A stretch of DNA of 64,000 nt, taken from NCBI GenBank assembly GCA_963746155.1, contig CAVVAB010000012.1:434001-498000 (forward strand), in the 5' to 3' direction. A model generated the notes under the pieces. That model was not told where the DNA came from and did no database searches. It saw only the letters and a list, made by a program, of their open reading frames with translations. The DNA comes from AC-32 sp963746155 (GTDB taxonomy: Bacteria > Actinomycetota > Thermoleophilia > Gaiellales > Gaiellaceae). The translations under genes and the position numbers were made by a program. Below are positions 1 through 9,328 of this stretch, one piece after another (within the stretch, counting starts at the first letter, position 1; the number at the start of each line of letters is the position of its first letter).

Positions 1-770
1 GCCAGGAAGCAGCCGAGGACGACGAAGCCGCCGACGATCAGGAACGGCACCAGCGAGAAGCCGAGCGGCGTGATCTCGTGCCCGTCGATGGTCGGCGCGT
101 CGATCGGCCTGATCCAGCCCCACGTGCTGCTCTTCAGGATCCCGAACACGATCAGGCCGAGCGCGGTCGCCGAGAGCGCCGCGCCGCCGTAGTCCAGCTT
201 CGGCGGCTGCTCGGGCTTGGGCGCGCGCTTCATCCGCCGGTGGACGAGGAGCACCGCGATCACCACCACGACCTCGCCGACGAAGACGTACCGCCAGCTC
301 CAGGTCGTCGTCACGTAGCCGCCGATCAGCGGGCCGGCCGCGATCGCCGCGCCGGCGGCGCCACCGATCATCCCGTAGGCGAACGCGCGCTCCTTGCCCT
401 CGTAGTTCGCGGCGGTCAGCGCGGCGATCGCCGGGATCACGAGCACCGCGCCAAGCCCCTCGACGCACGACCAGCCGATCAGCAGCACCGTGAGGTTCGG
501 GCTGAGCGACGTGATCAGCGAGCCGAGCCCGTACACGGCCAGGCCGAGCCCGAAGGCCCGGTCACGGCCCAGGATGTCGCCGAGCTTTGCGCCGACGAGC
601 ATGAACGCCGCCATCACGAGGGTGTACAGCGTGATGGCGCTCTGCACGCCGGTGACCGTCGTGTTCAGGTCTTCGACGATCTGCGAGATCGAGACGTTCA
701 TCACGCTCGAGTCGAGCACCATGATGAACTGGGCCGAAGCCAGGATCACGAGGGGCAGCCACTTGCGCAT
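1..770 (-). CDS. MFS drug/solute exporter, DHA2-like (3' end outside window)
   Basis: This is a multi-pass inner-membrane antiporter of the major facilitator superfamily, probably an exporter of small hydrophobic compounds. Translation from the ATG at 768-770 gives an N-terminal helix with QFIMVLDSSVMNVSI, the usual start of EmrB/QacA-type (14-helix) transporters. The loop 2-3 motif is G-A-K-L-G-D-I-L-G-R-D, and helix 5 carries the Gly-rich GxxxGPxxGG pattern (AAGPLIGGY). About 256 residues are visible and the C-terminal half runs off the window. It is divergent from the response regulator at 840, with about 70 bp between the starts. The substrate cannot be told. A second MFS exporter of the same family sits at the other end of the window (63063). 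Confidence 0.85.
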   Translation of the reverse strand, partial: MRKWLPLVILASAQFIMVLDSSVMNVSISQIVEDLNTTVTGVQSAITLYTLVMAAFMLVGAKLGDILGRDRAFGLGLAVYGLGSLITSLSPNLTVLLIGWSCVEGLGAVLVIPAIAALTAANYEGKERAFAYGMIGGAAGAAIAAGPLIGGYVTTTWSWRYVFVGEVVVVIAVLLVHRRMKRAPKPEQPPKLDYGGAALSATALGLIVFGILKSSTWGWIRPIDAPTIDGHEITPLGFSLVPFLIVGGFVVLGCFL

Positions 771-839
771 TGCGCGACTCTATGGGTTGAGGCCGACCGA
801 GAAAAAGGCTCGCGGCGATCCGACGGCTACCCTCAGGGC

Positions 840-1496
840 GTGACCTCCGCCATTCTCGTCGTCGAGGACGACGGGCCGATTCGCCGGATGCTCGAGCGTA
901 CGCTCGCGGCTGAGGGGTATGGCGTATCGGGCGTGGGGGATGGGTCCGCGGCGCTCACCGCGATCGAGCGGGAGGAGCCCGACCTGCTGGTGCTCGACAT
1001 CGGCCTGCCTGGGCCGGACGGCCTGGCCGTCTGCCGGCGAGTGCGTGAGACGGGCCGGACGCTTCCGATCCTCCTCCTGACGGCGCGCGATGCGGTCCCG
1101 GACCGGGTGGTCGGGCTCGACGCGGGCGCGGACGACTACCTGGCGAAGCCCTTTGCGGCGGACGAGCTCCTGGCGCGCGTGCGTGCGCTGCTTCGACGGA
1201 CCGAGGGTATGACGCTCGCGTTCGGGGACGTGAGCTTCGACGTTCGGGCCCGCCAGGCCCGGCGAGGTGACGTCGATATCCACCTGAGCGAGCGCGAGGC
1301 GGATGTGCTCGAGCTGCTGCTGCTGAACGGGCGGCGCGTGACGAGTCGCCAGGAGGCACTCGAGGCCGTCTGGGGGAGTGCCGCCGCGGCGAGCCCGAAC
1401 GTGGTCGACCGGTACGTCTCGTACCTCCGTCGCAAGCTCGGCGACCCGCCGTTGATCCGGACGGTGCACGGCGTGGGCTTCGTCCTCGACCGATGA
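840..1496 (+). CDS. OmpR/PhoB-family response regulator
   Basis: The 218-residue protein has a receiver domain (about 4-115) with the acidic pair in VVEDD, the phosphoacceptor Asp in LVLDIGLPGPDG, the conserved Thr in LLTARD and the Lys in YLAKPF. A winged-helix trans_reg_C domain follows (about 130-216, ending in VHGVGFVLDR). It should be phosphorylated by the kinase encoded immediately downstream and then bind promoter DNA as a dimer. The GTG at 840 is chosen because the sequence turns receiver-like exactly there; the same frame stays open far upstream without homology. It overlaps the kinase by 4 bp (ATGA), so the pair is co-translated. MprA/TcrA-like is the nearest named type, but the regulon is unknown. 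Confidence 0.9.
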   Translation: MTSAILVVEDDGPIRRMLERTLAAEGYGVSGVGDGSAALTAIEREEPDLLVLDIGLPGPDGLAVCRRVRETGRTLPILLLTARDAVPDRVVGLDAGADDYLAKPFAADELLARVRALLRRTEGMTLAFGDVSFDVRARQARRGDVDIHLSEREADVLELLLLNGRRVTSRQEALEAVWGSAAAASPNVVDRYVSYLRRKLGDPPLIRTVHGVGFVLDR

Positions 1497-2875
1497 CTCT
1501 CCGCTCGCTCGGCGCACGCTCCATCGTCGCGGCGGCGCTGGCCATCGTGGTCGCATTGGCCGTGGTGAGCGTCGTCGTCGACGTGCTGGTCGGGCGACAG
1601 CTGCACCGCTCGGTCGATCGCTCGCTCCGGGATCGCGCGGCCGAGGTTGCGCAGCTCAGCGCATCAGCACCGGCGGTGCTGACGTCACCGGGTGCGCTGG
1701 ACGCGTCGCTGAGCGGGCAGCAGCTCAGCGTCGAGGTCGTCGACCGGCGCCACCGCATCGTCGCTCGCTCGCTCGCGCTCGGTGGCCGCGTGCTGCCGGT
1801 CGACAGCACCGTTCGCGACGTGATCGAGAGCGGTGCCGGCCGCTACCTGAACGCCAGGCTGGGCTCGGAGCCGGTTCGCATCTACGTGGCGCCCCTCGCG
1901 GACGTGGGCGGACCAGCCGCGGGTGGCGCTGTCGCGGTGGCCGGGTCCACCGACGATCTTTCGGACACGCTCGAGAAGCTCCGCGGCTTCCTGCTGCTGG
2001 CCACCTTCGTGGCCGCCGGCGCAGCCGCGCTCGCGCTCGCGATCCTCATGCGCCGGGCGCTCAGCCCGCTCGGGCGGCTGGCACGCTCGGCCGCCGAGAT
2101 CGAGCGCACGGGCAACCCGAGTCTCCGCCTTCCGGAGCCCGACTCAGACGACGAGGTCGGGAGGCTTGCTCGCACGTTGAACGCGATGCTGGCAAGCCTC
2201 GAGCGCGCGCGTGAGTCCGAGCGGCGGTTCCTCGCCGACGCCTCGCACGAGCTGCGGACGCCGCTCACGGCGCTGCTCGGCAACGTCTCGTACCTCGCCC
2301 GGCACGGCGCAAGCGAGGAGCTCGTCGCCGAGCTCGAGGCCGACGCGAGACGGTTATCCAGGCTCGCGGACGACCTGCTCGTCCTGTCATCCGAGGAGGC
2401 CGCCTCGGCGCCGGACGACGTCGTTCGCCTCGACGAGCTGGCAGGCAACGTGGCGAGCAGCAACCCGACGGTGGACGTCGTCGCACCCGTCCCGGTCCGC
2501 GCGCGGGGAGATAGAGCCGCGCTCGAGCGGGCGCTCGCGAATCTCATCCAGAACGCGAACCGCTACGGGCCGGCGGGCGGTCGCGTGACCGTCGAGGTCG
2601 CGGCGGCGAACGGCGTGGCCACGATGAGCGTCAGCGACCAGGGGCGGGGGCTCGACCCCGACGATGCCGAGCACGCCTTCGAGCGCTTCTGGCGCAAAGG
2701 CGGAGACCCGGCCGGGTCGGGCCTGGGTCTCGCGATCGTGCGCGCAACCGCAGAGCGCCACGGTGGCCGCGCCTGCGCGGAGGGATCCCGCTTCACGATC
2801 GAGCTGCCGGCTCTCAGAGATTTCTCAGAGTCGACGGGTACAAAGGATCGAGAGTCGCCGAAAGGATTGCCATGA
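1493..2875 (+). CDS. Sensor histidine kinase (two-component)
   Basis: This 460-residue membrane kinase is the partner of the preceding regulator. It has an N-terminal membrane helix (about 12-33), an extracytoplasmic sensor segment, a second helix (about 160-182) and a HAMP linker. The HisKA box FLADASHELRTPLTALLGN carries the phosphorylated His. The HATPase_c domain has the N box (NLIQNANRYGP), the G1 box (DQGRGLDP), the F box (FERFW) and the G2 box (GSGLGLAIV). It overlaps the regulator upstream and the exported protein downstream by 4 bp each. The downstream exported protein and ABC-2 exporter in the same operon suggest the pair responds to envelope conditions; that is inference. Confidence 0.9.
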   Translation: MTLRSLGARSIVAAALAIVVALAVVSVVVDVLVGRQLHRSVDRSLRDRAAEVAQLSASAPAVLTSPGALDASLSGQQLSVEVVDRRHRIVARSLALGGRVLPVDSTVRDVIESGAGRYLNARLGSEPVRIYVAPLADVGGPAAGGAVAVAGSTDDLSDTLEKLRGFLLLATFVAAGAAALALAILMRRALSPLGRLARSAAEIERTGNPSLRLPEPDSDDEVGRLARTLNAMLASLERARESERRFLADASHELRTPLTALLGNVSYLARHGASEELVAELEADARRLSRLADDLLVLSSEEAASAPDDVVRLDELAGNVASSNPTVDVVAPVPVRARGDRAALERALANLIQNANRYGPAGGRVTVEVAAANGVATMSVSDQGRGLDPDDAEHAFERFWRKGGDPAGSGLGLAIVRATAERHGGRACAEGSRFTIELPALRDFSESTGTKDRESPKGLP

Positions 2876-4041
2876 GATTTCTTCGCGTGCTCCCGACCCG
2901 GAGCCTCCTCCTGCTCATCGCCGCCGCGGTGGTGCTCGCCGCCGGTGGCGCTGCGATCGCCGTCGCCGCCGGCGGCGGAGGCCCGACGCCTCCGCCGAAG
3001 CCGCTCGACCAGGCACTCCACGACGCGCTCTCCGCGCCTGCTCCGGAGGGGATCACCGCGCGCGTCACGTTCACGAACCGGCTCATCCCGTCGGGTGCGC
3101 TGCTCGGAAACGTCGGCTCGGCGCTCATGTCGGGTGCCTCGGGCCGCCTCTGGGCGACCAACGACGGCCGCGGCCGCATCGAGCTCCAGTCCGACGCAGG
3201 CGACGTCCAGATCGTCTGGAACCAGAGCGCGATCACCGTCTACGACGCCTCGTCGAACACCGTCTACCGCGCGAAGTTGCCTGCGCGAAGCGACAACGGA
3301 GCGAGCTCCGGCCACGGCGCGCCGGCGCTCTCGGCGATCGACGATCTCCTGAGCAAGCTCGGCGCTCACGCCACGATCTCGGAGGCCCAACCGGACAACG
3401 TGGCCGGGCACGAGGCGTACAGCGTCACCCTTTCGCCCAAGCACGACGGCGGCCTGCTCGCGTCCGCCCAGCTCGCCTGGGACGCCGCGCGAGGCGTGCC
3501 GCTGCGGATCGCGATCTACGCGCAGGGAAGCTCGTCGCCGGCGCTCGCGCTCGAGGCGACCGAGGTCTCGTACGGGCCGGTCGCGGCGAGCGACGTCGAC
3601 GTCTCGCCTCCGGCCGACGCGAAGGTCGTCGACCTCGGCTCGGGGCCCACGGGCGGCGAGTCGTCGTCCGGGGACAGGACCGCTCCGGTGACCGGCCTCC
3701 AGGCGGTTCAGGCCGCGGCCGACTTCCCCGTCACCGCGCCCGACACGCTGGTCGGCCTGCCTCGCCAGGACGTGCGCCTCGTCGGCGGCCAGACCGTGCT
3801 CGTCGCCTACGGCCAGGGCCTCGGAGGCATCCTCGTCGTGGAGCGCAAGGGAGACGCAGGGACCCCGCAGGGCGGCGCACTCTCCAGCCTGCCCTCGGTG
3901 TCGCTCGACGGAGTCACCGCGCACGAGCTCGCGACGCAGCTCGGAACGGCCATCGCCTGGCGCAACGGCGGCACAGCCTTCGTGCTGGCCGGTTCCGTCC
4001 CGCCCGCTGCCGCCGAGGCCGCGGCCAGGCAGCTGAAGTGA
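2872..4041 (+). CDS. Exported LolA/MucB-like protein of unknown function
   Basis: The 389-residue protein has one N-terminal hydrophobic segment (residues about 10-36, Ala/Val/Leu rich) and a Gly/Pro-rich linker. A beta-rich domain follows, with the pattern seen in LolA/LppX/RseB-like folds: a stretch asking how a substance alters a covering (RLWATNDGRGRIELQSDAGD), then 'VYDASSNTVYRAKLP', and later EATEVSYGPVAASDVDV. It probably sits outside the membrane, anchored by its N-terminal helix. It starts inside the kinase stop (ATGA) and ends inside the start of the ABC ATPase (GTGA), so it belongs to the signalling/ABC operon. It could sense or deliver lipid to the exporter, but no catalytic motif is visible. 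Confidence 0.65.
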   Translation: MRFLRVLPTRSLLLLIAAAVVLAAGGAAIAVAAGGGGPTPPPKPLDQALHDALSAPAPEGITARVTFTNRLIPSGALLGNVGSALMSGASGRLWATNDGRGRIELQSDAGDVQIVWNQSAITVYDASSNTVYRAKLPARSDNGASSGHGAPALSAIDDLLSKLGAHATISEAQPDNVAGHEAYSVTLSPKHDGGLLASAQLAWDAARGVPLRIAIYAQGSSSPALALEATEVSYGPVAASDVDVSPPADAKVVDLGSGPTGGESSSGDRTAPVTGLQAVQAAADFPVTAPDTLVGLPRQDVRLVGGQTVLVAYGQGLGGILVVERKGDAGTPQGGALSSLPSVSLDGVTAHELATQLGTAIAWRNGGTAFVLAGSVPPAAAEAAARQLK

Positions 4042-4979
4042 GCGAGCCGCTCCCGGTCGAGGCCCAGGGGCTCGTCAAGACCTACGGCGAGATCGTCGCG
4101 GTGAACGGCGTCGACCTTGCCGTCGAGCCGGGCGACGTCTTCGGCTACCTCGGCCCGAACGGCGCCGGCAAGACGACCTCGCTGCGGATGATGCTCGGCC
4201 TGATCCGGCCCACCCGGGGATCCGTCCGTCTCTTTGGCCGCGATCCTCTGATGGAGGGCGCCAGGGCACTCGAAGGGGTCGCCGGGTTCGTCGAGGGGCC
4301 GACCTTCTACCCGTACCTGTCCGGCCGCAGAAATCTGCGCCTGCTCGCTGCGTACGACGACCCCGACTCGAGCTCGCGGATCGAAGAGGTGCTCGACCTC
4401 GTCGAACTGCGCGACCGGGCGAAGGACAAGGTCGGCGGCTACTCGCACGGCATGAGGCAGCGGCTCGGGATCGCCGCAGCCCTTCTGCGCGCGCCGCGCC
4501 TGTTGCTCCTCGACGAGCCGACGACCGGGCTCGACCCGGCCGGCATGCGTGACATGCGGGCGCTCGTGCGCCGGCTCGCGGGGGAGGGGATCACCATCAT
4601 GCTCTCGAGCCACCTGCTCAACGAGGTCGAGGAGCTCTGCAACCGGGTCGCGATCATCCGACGCGGGGGGATCGTCTACCAGGGCGGTCTCCCCGAGCTG
4701 CTGGCAACCGCGGCCAGCGGCTACCGGATTCGCTCCCCCGAGCTGGAGCGGGCGCGCGCGGTCTGCGTCGCCGAGGCCGGCGTCGAGAACGTGGAGCTCG
4801 TCAACGGCGATCTCCGCTTCAGCGCGGAGGAGAACGTCGTCGCCAGGCTCTCGATCGCGCTCGGGCGGGCGCAGATCGGCGTCACCGCGCTGGTTCCCGA
4901 GACGGCGAGCCTCGAGGATCTCTTCCTCCACCTCACCGGAGGCGAGTCCAGCGACCACGACCGGGAGGCGGCTGCGTGA
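4038..4979 (+). CDS. ABC-2 exporter ATP-binding protein
   Basis: This is the ATPase of a DrrA/CcmA-type exporter, 313 residues. The Walker A motif is GPNGAGKTT, the Q-loop region precedes VEGPTFYPYLSG, the signature is YSHGMRQRLGIA, Walker B is LLLLDEPTTGLD, and the switch His is in LSSHLL. The C-terminal 80 residues form the small accessory domain usual in this subfamily. The GTG at 4038 overlaps the previous stop, and the gene overlaps its permease by 4 bp. The substrate is unknown; lipids, antibiotics or peptides are typical for the family. Confidence 0.92.
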   Translation: MSEPLPVEAQGLVKTYGEIVAVNGVDLAVEPGDVFGYLGPNGAGKTTSLRMMLGLIRPTRGSVRLFGRDPLMEGARALEGVAGFVEGPTFYPYLSGRRNLRLLAAYDDPDSSSRIEEVLDLVELRDRAKDKVGGYSHGMRQRLGIAAALLRAPRLLLLDEPTTGLDPAGMRDMRALVRRLAGEGITIMLSSHLLNEVEELCNRVAIIRRGGIVYQGGLPELLATAASGYRIRSPELERARAVCVAEAGVENVELVNGDLRFSAEENVVARLSIALGRAQIGVTALVPETASLEDLFLHLTGGESSDHDREAAA

Positions 4980-5791
4980 CGGCGGTCGCGAAGGTTTACC
5001 GCTGGGAGCTGGCCAAGCTGCTGGCTCAGAAGCGCACGTACCTCGGGCTTGGGGTCGCCGTGGTCGTCCCACTCGTGTTCGTCGCGGTGCTCGTGACGCA
5101 GACGGGCGGGCCGAACGACGTGCCCCTGGGCCGCTACATCCGCAACACGGGGCTGGCGGTCCCCTTCGTGGTCCTGTTCTTCATGTCGATCTGGGGTTTG
5201 CCGCTGATCACAGCGCTCGTCGCGGGCGACATCGTCGCCTCTGAGAGCCAGAACGGCACACTCAAGACGATCCTCACACGCTCGCGCGACCGGGGCCAGG
5301 TGTTCGCCGGGAAGGCGCTGGCCGTCGTCACCTACACGATCACGCTCGTCCTCGCCCTTGGCGTCGTCGGGCTGATCGCCGGTACGGCCGCCTGGGGCTT
5401 CAACCCGCTGACGTCGCTCTCGGGGACCACCGTCTCTCCCGGCCGGAGCCTCGGCCTGCTCGCCGCCAGCCTGGCCGTCTACGCACTGCCGCTGATCGGG
5501 ATCGCCGCGTTCGGGTTCATGCTCTCGACGATCACGCGCAACAGCGCAGCGTCGGTCGTGGGCGCGCTGATCTGGGCGCTGCTGATGCAGCTTCTCGGTG
5601 TGCTCCCTGGCACCGAGAGCTTCCGGCCGTACCTCCTCGGAACCCAGTTCGAGGCGTGGCACGGTTTCCTTCGCGTGCCGGCGGACTGGACACCCGTGAT
5701 CAGGGCGCTCTGGGTCTGTGCGCTGTACATCGGGGTGCCTATCGTCGCCGCGTACCTCGTGTTCATCCGCCGCGACGTCGCAGGCGACTAG
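4976..5791 (+). CDS. ABC-2 type transporter permease
   Basis: The 271-residue integral membrane protein has about six hydrophobic helices: residues 20-42, 58-80, 105-130, 145-170, 180-205 and 230-255. The start is the GTG overlapping the ATPase stop. The motif after the second helix, GDIVASESQNGTLKTILTRSRDR, is the cytoplasmic coupling region typical of ABC-2 permeases (E-x-x-x-G-T-L-x-x-x-L-x-x-P/S). It pairs with the ATPase at 4038 to form an exporter. Confidence 0.9.
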   Translation: MTAVAKVYRWELAKLLAQKRTYLGLGVAVVVPLVFVAVLVTQTGGPNDVPLGRYIRNTGLAVPFVVLFFMSIWGLPLITALVAGDIVASESQNGTLKTILTRSRDRGQVFAGKALAVVTYTITLVLALGVVGLIAGTAAWGFNPLTSLSGTTVSPGRSLGLLAASLAVYALPLIGIAAFGFMLSTITRNSAASVVGALIWALLMQLLGVLPGTESFRPYLLGTQFEAWHGFLRVPADWTPVIRALWVCALYIGVPIVAAYLVFIRRDVAGD

Positions 5792-5799
5792 GCGAGCCG

Positions 5800-6981
5800 C
5801 TGTCTCTCCAGCGCGCCCTCGGGATCGGGATCGCGCTGATCCTGGCGGGCGCAACCGCCGTGGCCTCGGCCCGTGGCTCTCCTCTTCGCGCGGGCGGTCT
5901 CGCGCGGGCCGACGCCTGGAGCGTCGCGTTCTTCGCGCTGCTCGTTGTCGCTTTCGCGCTGTATCTCGTAGCGCTTCTCCTGCTGCGAGCGCGGCGGGAG
6001 CGTGTAGCGGTCGTCTTCGCGGTCGCCGCGGTCGTCCAGTTCGTGCCGCTGTTCGGGCCGCTCGTGCTCTCGCGTGACACGTACAGCTACTGGGCCTACG
6101 GGCGGATCGCCGCGCTGCACAACGGGAACCCGTTCTCTGTCGCGCCGGCGGACTTTCCCCACGATCCCGCCACGCGTGCCGTCGCCCCGGCGTGGCGCGA
6201 CCGGACCTCCGTGTACGGGCCTGCGTTCACGGAGGCGTCGGCTGTGGTCAGCCACGCGGCCGGGCGATCAGCCGAACGTGCCTCGCTTCTCTTCCGTCTC
6301 GCCGCGGCCATGGCGGCCGTTGCGGCAACGGCGCTTGCCGCGATCGTCGCTCGTCGCAAAGCGTTCGCTTCGGCCTTCGTCGGCTGGAACCCACTGGTCG
6401 CGGTCAGCTTCGCGGGCGGTGGACACAACGACGCGTGGATGCTGGTTCTCATACTCGGTGCGCTCGCCCTCGTGGCCAGAAGGCGTGACGCGGCCGGCGG
6501 AGCTTTGTGGATTCTGGCGATAGCGATCAAAGCCGTGGCGCTCCCGCTGCTCCTTCTCGAGCTTCTCCGAGCGCGTCGCGCGTTCCTGCTCGGCACGCTC
6601 GCCGCGGGAATGGCGCTTGCGATCGCGGCGACTGCGGTGTTCGGAACCGCCTGGCTTACCTCGCTCGGCCAGCTCGGTCACGAGCAGGCGCGCTTCTCGC
6701 TTCCCGCCCGGCTCGAGCAGCTCGGCATCTCGGCGCGCGCAGCGCACGGGCTCTCGGATCTGCTGCTCGTCGCGGGGGCGGTATGGCTCGCGCGTGAAGC
6801 ACTACGCGGGAGGACGCGTCTCGCGCTTGGCGCATCGCTGCTGATCCTCACGAGCCCCTGGGTTCTTCCGTGGTACGCGACCTGGCCGGTTGCCCTCGCG
6901 TCGTTGGAGGAAGACGCTGCCGGGCAGCTCGTCGCGCTCGGCCTCGTCGCGTACTTCCTGCCTGCCCGGATCCCGTTGTGA
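5800..6981 (+). CDS. GT-C membrane glycosyltransferase, MptB/GT87-like
   Basis: A polytopic protein of about 393 residues and around ten hydrophobic segments. It resembles polyprenol-phosphate-dependent mannosyltransferases of the MptA/MptB group: SRDTYSYWAYGR in the first loop (the Asp is the usual GT-C acid), the YGP motif, FVGWNPL and GGGHNDAWM. Such enzymes extend mannan or arabinomannan chains on the outer face of the actinobacterial membrane. The start is unclear. No ATG/GTG/TTG lies between the permease stop and the first helix, so either CTG at 5800, GTG at 5860 inside the helix, or the far upstream ATG at 5656 (overlapping the permease) is used, or a base error hides the start. Confidence 0.75.
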   Translation: MSLQRALGIGIALILAGATAVASARGSPLRAGGLARADAWSVAFFALLVVAFALYLVALLLLRARRERVAVVFAVAAVVQFVPLFGPLVLSRDTYSYWAYGRIAALHNGNPFSVAPADFPHDPATRAVAPAWRDRTSVYGPAFTEASAVVSHAAGRSAERASLLFRLAAAMAAVAATALAAIVARRKAFASAFVGWNPLVAVSFAGGGHNDAWMLVLILGALALVARRRDAAGGALWILAIAIKAVALPLLLLELLRARRAFLLGTLAAGMALAIAATAVFGTAWLTSLGQLGHEQARFSLPARLEQLGISARAAHGLSDLLLVAGAVWLAREALRGRTRLALGASLLILTSPWVLPWYATWPVALASLEEDAAGQLVALGLVAYFLPARIPL

Positions 6982-7023
6982 GCGGGGCGAGCGTGCCGTA
7001 TGGCTGTACAGAGCCCGAGGACG

Positions 7024-7052
7024 CTTGACCCGCCGTCCCGGGTCGTTTATTC
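7024..7052 (+). promoter_or_regulatory. Candidate sigma-70-type promoter of the 7-14 kb catabolic operon
   Basis: TTGACC at 7024-7029 is followed after 17 bp by TATTCA at 7047-7052. The expected transcription start is about 10 bp before the GTG at 7063, so the first mRNA may be leaderless or nearly so. The local AT content is higher than in flanking DNA. Confidence 0.45.
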
Positions 7053-7062
7053 ATACTGGACA

Positions 7063-7965
7063 GTGCGCACGTCTCAGGGCCCACGGCTCGCCGTCGGGTG
7101 GGTCGGTCTCGGAAACATGGGCACGGCGATGGCAGAGCGCGTCTTGGACGCCGGCTTCCCGCTCGTCGTGTACAACCGGACGCCCGGAAAGGCCGAGACG
7201 CTCGTGTCTCGAGGGGCCGAAGTGGCTGCAAATGCCGCGGATCTCGCAGGGCGCGTGGACGTCGTCTTCACGTCGCTCGCGGACGACAGCGCGCTCGAAG
7301 CGGTGGCGGAAGAGGTCATCGCCGCGGCGCGGCCGGGAACCGTTCTGGTCGACACGAGCACCGTCTCTCCGGACGTCTCCGCGCGGGTCGCCTCGCTCGC
7401 CGAAGCGGCGTCGGTCGACTACCTGCGCGCGCCCGTCAGCGGGAACCCGACGGTCGTGCGTGCCGGGAACCTGAGCTTCATCGTCTCGGGCGCGCGCGAG
7501 ACGCTCGATCGCGTCGAGCCGATCATCAAGGCCATCGGGCCCACGGTCCACCACGTCGGCGAAGGCGAGCAGGCTCGGGTCGTGAAGCTCGCGATCAACC
7601 TGATGATCGCGGGGCTCGCGCAGCTGATGTCCGAGGCCCTCGTGCTCGGCGAGGCCTCCGGTGTCTCGCGCGCCGACCTCCTCGAGGTGATGGGCAGCTC
7701 GGCCGCCGGCGCGCCGTTCGTCAAGTACAAGACCGAGCCCCTCCTGCGCGACGACTTCTCGGCGACGTTCACCATGGCGCTGATGGAGAAGGACATCGAC
7801 CTCATGCTCGACGCGGCGGCAGAGGCCGGGGTGGAGCTTCCGATGGCCCGGGAGATGAAGACGCTCCTGCACTCGGCCGTCGAGGCCGGGTACGCGGACG
7901 ACGATTTCATGGCGCTCTTCCTGCATCTTCGGAGCGCTTCCCTCGATGAGGAGGTGGTCCGATGA
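7063..7965 (+). CDS. NAD(P)-dependent beta-hydroxyacid dehydrogenase (3-hydroxyisobutyrate dehydrogenase family)
   Basis: This 300-residue oxidoreductase should oxidise a beta-hydroxyacid, or reduce a semialdehyde, with NAD(P). The N-terminal Rossmann motif is GWVGLGNMGTAMA, the substrate-binding motif is DYLRAPVSGNPT, and the catalytic Lys lies in VVKLAINLMI. The length fits the family (about 290-300). The GTG at 7063 is preferred to the ATG at 7000, because the extra 21 residues have no homology and contain the promoter-like elements. It overlaps the M24 gene by 4 bp and heads the operon. Confidence 0.88.
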   Translation: MRTSQGPRLAVGWVGLGNMGTAMAERVLDAGFPLVVYNRTPGKAETLVSRGAEVAANAADLAGRVDVVFTSLADDSALEAVAEEVIAAARPGTVLVDTSTVSPDVSARVASLAEAASVDYLRAPVSGNPTVVRAGNLSFIVSGARETLDRVEPIIKAIGPTVHHVGEGEQARVVKLAINLMIAGLAQLMSEALVLGEASGVSRADLLEVMGSSAAGAPFVKYKTEPLLRDDFSATFTMALMEKDIDLMLDAAAEAGVELPMAREMKTLLHSAVEAGYADDDFMALFLHLRSASLDEEVVR

Positions 7966-9328
7966 GAAGCAGGTCCGTCGGCTCGCCCGACGCGACGCGG
8001 GCGGTGGACTGGGAGCAGCGCATCGACTTCCCGCGGCTCCGCCAGGACCGCCTCGACCGCGCAAAGGCGGCGCTCGAGGCCTCCGACCTCGGCGCGCTCC
8101 TCCTGTTCGACCCGAACAACATCCGCTACGTCACGAGCACGCACATCGGCGAGTGGGCCCGGGACAAGAACGCGCGCTTCGCCCTGCTCAAGCGCGGCTC
8201 CGACCCGATCCTGTGGGACTTCGGCTCGGCAGCGCGCCATCACCAGCTGTTCGCGCCCTGGCTGCCGCCGGAGAACTTCCGCGCAGGCGTCTCGCCGATG
8301 CGCGGCGCGATGCCGAACGAGACCGGCATCCCCGACCGGCTCGGCGAGCGAATCGCGCACGAGCTGCGCGAGGACGGCCTGCTGGACGACCCGCTCGGGA
8401 TCGACATGTCCGACCTGCTCACGATCGAGGCGCTGCAGCGGGCAGGGGTGCACATCACCGACGGGTCCCAGGTCATGCTCGCGGCGCGGAAGATCAAGAC
8501 CGACCAGGAGATCGCGCTGCTCGACCAGTCGGCCGGGCTCGTGGACGCCGTCTACGAGGAGATCTACGAGATGCTGCGGCCGGGCGTGTACGAGCACGAG
8601 ATCGTCGCGCGCGCGCACCAGCTGCTCTTCGAGATGGGCTCGGAGCAGGTCGAGGCGGTGAACGCCGTCTCGGGCGACCGCTGCAACCCGCACCCGCACG
8701 TGTTCTCGGACCGGCTCCTGCGGCCGGGAGACCAGGCGTTCTTCGACATCATCCACTCGTTCATGGGCTACCGGACGTGCTACTACCGCACGTTCAACGT
8801 CGGCGGCGTGAGCCCGTCCCAGCTCGATGCCTACAAGCAGTGCCGCGAGTGGCTGGACGCGGCCATCGCGCTCGTTCGGCCGGGCATGACCACGGACAAG
8901 ATCGCCGAGGTCTGGCCGACCGCCGAGGAGCTCGGCTTCCCCGACGAGGAGACGTGCTTCGGCCTCCAGTTCGGCCACGGAATCGGCGTCGGGCTCTACG
9001 AGTCGCCGATGATCTCGCGCGTCCACTCGCTCGAGAGCCCGGTCGAGCTCGAGGCCGGGATGGTGTTCGCGCTCGAGACCTACTGCGCCGCGACCGACGG
9101 TCGCTCCGCCGCGCGGATCGAGGAAGAGGTCGTCGTGACGGCGACCGGCTGCGAGATCATCACGCGCTTCCCGGCCGAGGAGCTGCTCGTCGCCGGGCGC
9201 ACCTACGTGCGCGGCGCCGACCTCGTTAGCAAGGGCGGCGCGAGGCCGGCGGCGACGACGGCGCGCCCGGGATGGCCGACGCCGTCGCATCGTCAGCTGT
9301 CGTCGAGCCGGCGGGCGTCCCGCGATGA
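7962..9328 (+). CDS. M24-family (creatinase/prolidase fold) hydrolase, one frameshift near its 3' end
   Basis: The protein of about 455 residues has a creatinase_N domain (about 25-165) and a pita-bread C-terminal domain (about 175-420). Family metal-site positions seen: Asp in AFFDIIHSF, His in FGHGIGVGLYE, Glu in VFALETY and Glu in RIEEEVV. The usual second Asp (GYxSDxxRT) is replaced by Cys in GYRTCYYRTF. That suggests an altered or absent dinuclear metal site, as in creatinase-like C-N hydrolases. The frame drifts near 9245. Restoring one missing base gives a short tail that stops at 9326-9328 and overlaps the next ATG at 9325. As written, the frame would run on to 9488. Confidence 0.8.

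Noticed and set aside
2664..4037. Long open frame in front of the ABC ATPase
   Set aside because: It is a shadow of the histidine kinase and exported-protein genes in another frame. ATPase homology begins at the GTG at 4038.
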